This document shows, piece after piece, positions 6,115 to 6,773 of a stretch of 6,773 bases of DNA. The translations under genes and the position numbers were made by a program. The stretch is from Bacteroidota bacterium. GTDB lineage: Bacteria; Bacteroidota; Bacteroidia; Chitinophagales; Chitinophagaceae. The notes beneath the pieces are model-generated. The model was not told the DNA's origin. It did not search any database and saw nothing but the letters and a program-made list of their open reading frames with translations. Position 1 is the first letter of the stretch. The number at the start of each line of letters is the position of its first letter. The stretch covers positions 1 to 6,773 of the forward strand of contig JAEVZP010000012.1 of assembly GCA_023392185.1 (NCBI GenBank). Reading direction: 5' to 3'.

Positions 6115-6773
6115 TTATCGGCCACGCGCATAATCAGCAAGGTAATCGCAGGTGCGCAGGGCTTGCTGGTAGAACTGGGTTTGCCCCGCCTCGTCGCGCA
6201 TTTTCCGGAAATACGGGTTCTTCAGGCTGTTGTGGTAATACGGATCGTTTGCTCCGGGACCGCCCCAGGAATAGGGCCGGCCGCTTGGCGGCACCGGCGT
6301 GCGCTTTTGCCAGCACTTTGCGGCCATAAACAAGGCAACGGCCTTGGTTTCCGGCGACGTCGTTTTCTGGGCGGCTTCCACAAAAGCTTTTTCCGCTTCG
6401 GTAGGATCGAAGTACTGCAACTGGCTGGGCGTCAGGCGGCGGCGGCTGGTGTCGGCGTAGTAGCCGTTGTCATCCACCCCGCTACGGTAATAGTCATAGG
6501 CGCGGTGGGCAATGCCGTAGTAGGTCATGCCATACAGTCCGAGGCCATATTGCAGCCTGCTTTCCGCATCGGTTTTGGAGCGCAGCGCCGCCATTTTCTC
6601 GGCGAATTGCAGCTTGGTGATTTGCGAAGCGGAATCTTCGTCGTTCCATTCGATGCGATCGTTGATAATCACCCGGAACGGACTGGGGAAGGTGTGAACC
6701 GAAAGCGTTTTGGCATTGGATTTCCGGAAAGAAGCGACGGCGTCGGCAAAGCGATGCTCGCGCAGCCGTTGGG
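6115..6773 (-). CDS. C-terminal part of a helical, possibly TPR-type protein (partial)
   Basis: The minus-strand frame is open from the right edge of the window to the TAA at 6115-6117, giving 218 residues of a protein whose start lies outside. A GTG at 6672 is an internal valine (FPSPFRVIINDRIEW) and not a start. The sequence is rich in alanine, tyrosine and aromatic helix-like stretches: a segment around LQYGLGLYGMTYYGIAHRAY, one around EAEKAFVEAAQKTTSPETKA with TPR-like spacing, and the ending NPYFRKMRDEAGQTQFYQQA...CDYLADYARGR. That ending resembles a C-terminal signature I recall from large Bacteroidota TPR proteins of unknown function (NPYF...T.FY...C.YF..Y). No signal peptide can be judged because the N-terminus is absent. 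No terminator hairpin was found downstream. Confidence 0.75.
   Translation of the reverse strand, partial: QRLREHRFADAVASFRKSNAKTLSVHTFPSPFRVIINDRIEWNDEDSASQITKLQFAEKMAALRSKTDAESRLQYGLGLYGMTYYGIAHRAYDYYRSGVDDNGYYADTSRRRLTPSQLQYFDPTEAEKAFVEAAQKTTSPETKAVALFMAAKCWQKRTPVPPSGRPYSWGGPGANDPYYHNSLKNPYFRKMRDEAGQTQFYQQALRTCDYLADYARGR

Noticed and set aside
6134..6672. GTG at 6672 as the start of the right-hand gene
   Set aside because: The frame stays open for 33 more codons to the window edge with the same character, so the gene is truncated by the window.

Overview
The window looks like chromosomal DNA from a member of the Bacteroidota. It is roughly half G+C by eye. Three things point there: the alanine dehydrogenase and sigma-54 variants, TAnnTTTG-type promoter boxes with no clear Shine-Dalgarno sequences, and dispersed GTCATTCC and CTTCGACAAGCTCAGG repeats of a kind I remember from such genomes. 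A Saprospiria-like lineage is a guess.

Layout. Positions 1-600 hold no intact gene. They contain an 80-base cloverleaf-like repeat, a hairpin with a T tail on the minus strand, and the decayed 3' part of a minus-strand gene. A palindrome at 573-605 cuts that remnant off. A zinc-dependent histone-deacetylase-family enzyme (671-1582, +) converges on alanine dehydrogenase ald (1655-2869, -), and a short heptamer tandem repeat lies between them. ald diverges from rpoN (3127-4605, +), the sigma-54 factor. Their 257-base shared upstream region holds alternative stem-loops and a promoter box. After 180 bases comes a LpxL/HtrB-like lipid acyltransferase (4786-5637, +). Positions 5638-6114 are an island of intergenic repeats of three kinds. 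At the right edge is the 3' end of a minus-strand gene (6115-6773) for a helical, possibly TPR-type protein that runs out of the window.

The genes do not form an obvious pathway or defence system. They read as ordinary housekeeping and accessory genes, each probably transcribed alone. Only ald and rpoN share a regulatory region.

The most unusual signal is at the DNA level. The palindrome TTCCGGAA occurs 11 times in 6.8 kb, against about 0.1 expected, and six of these copies extend to TTTCCGGAAA. Copies sit in genes in all three reading frames and in intergenic DNA. This resembles the highly iterated palindromes of cyanobacteria. The repeats are the other main interest: two copies of a cloverleaf element with a co-varying middle stem, and a facing pair of CTTCGACAAGC units.
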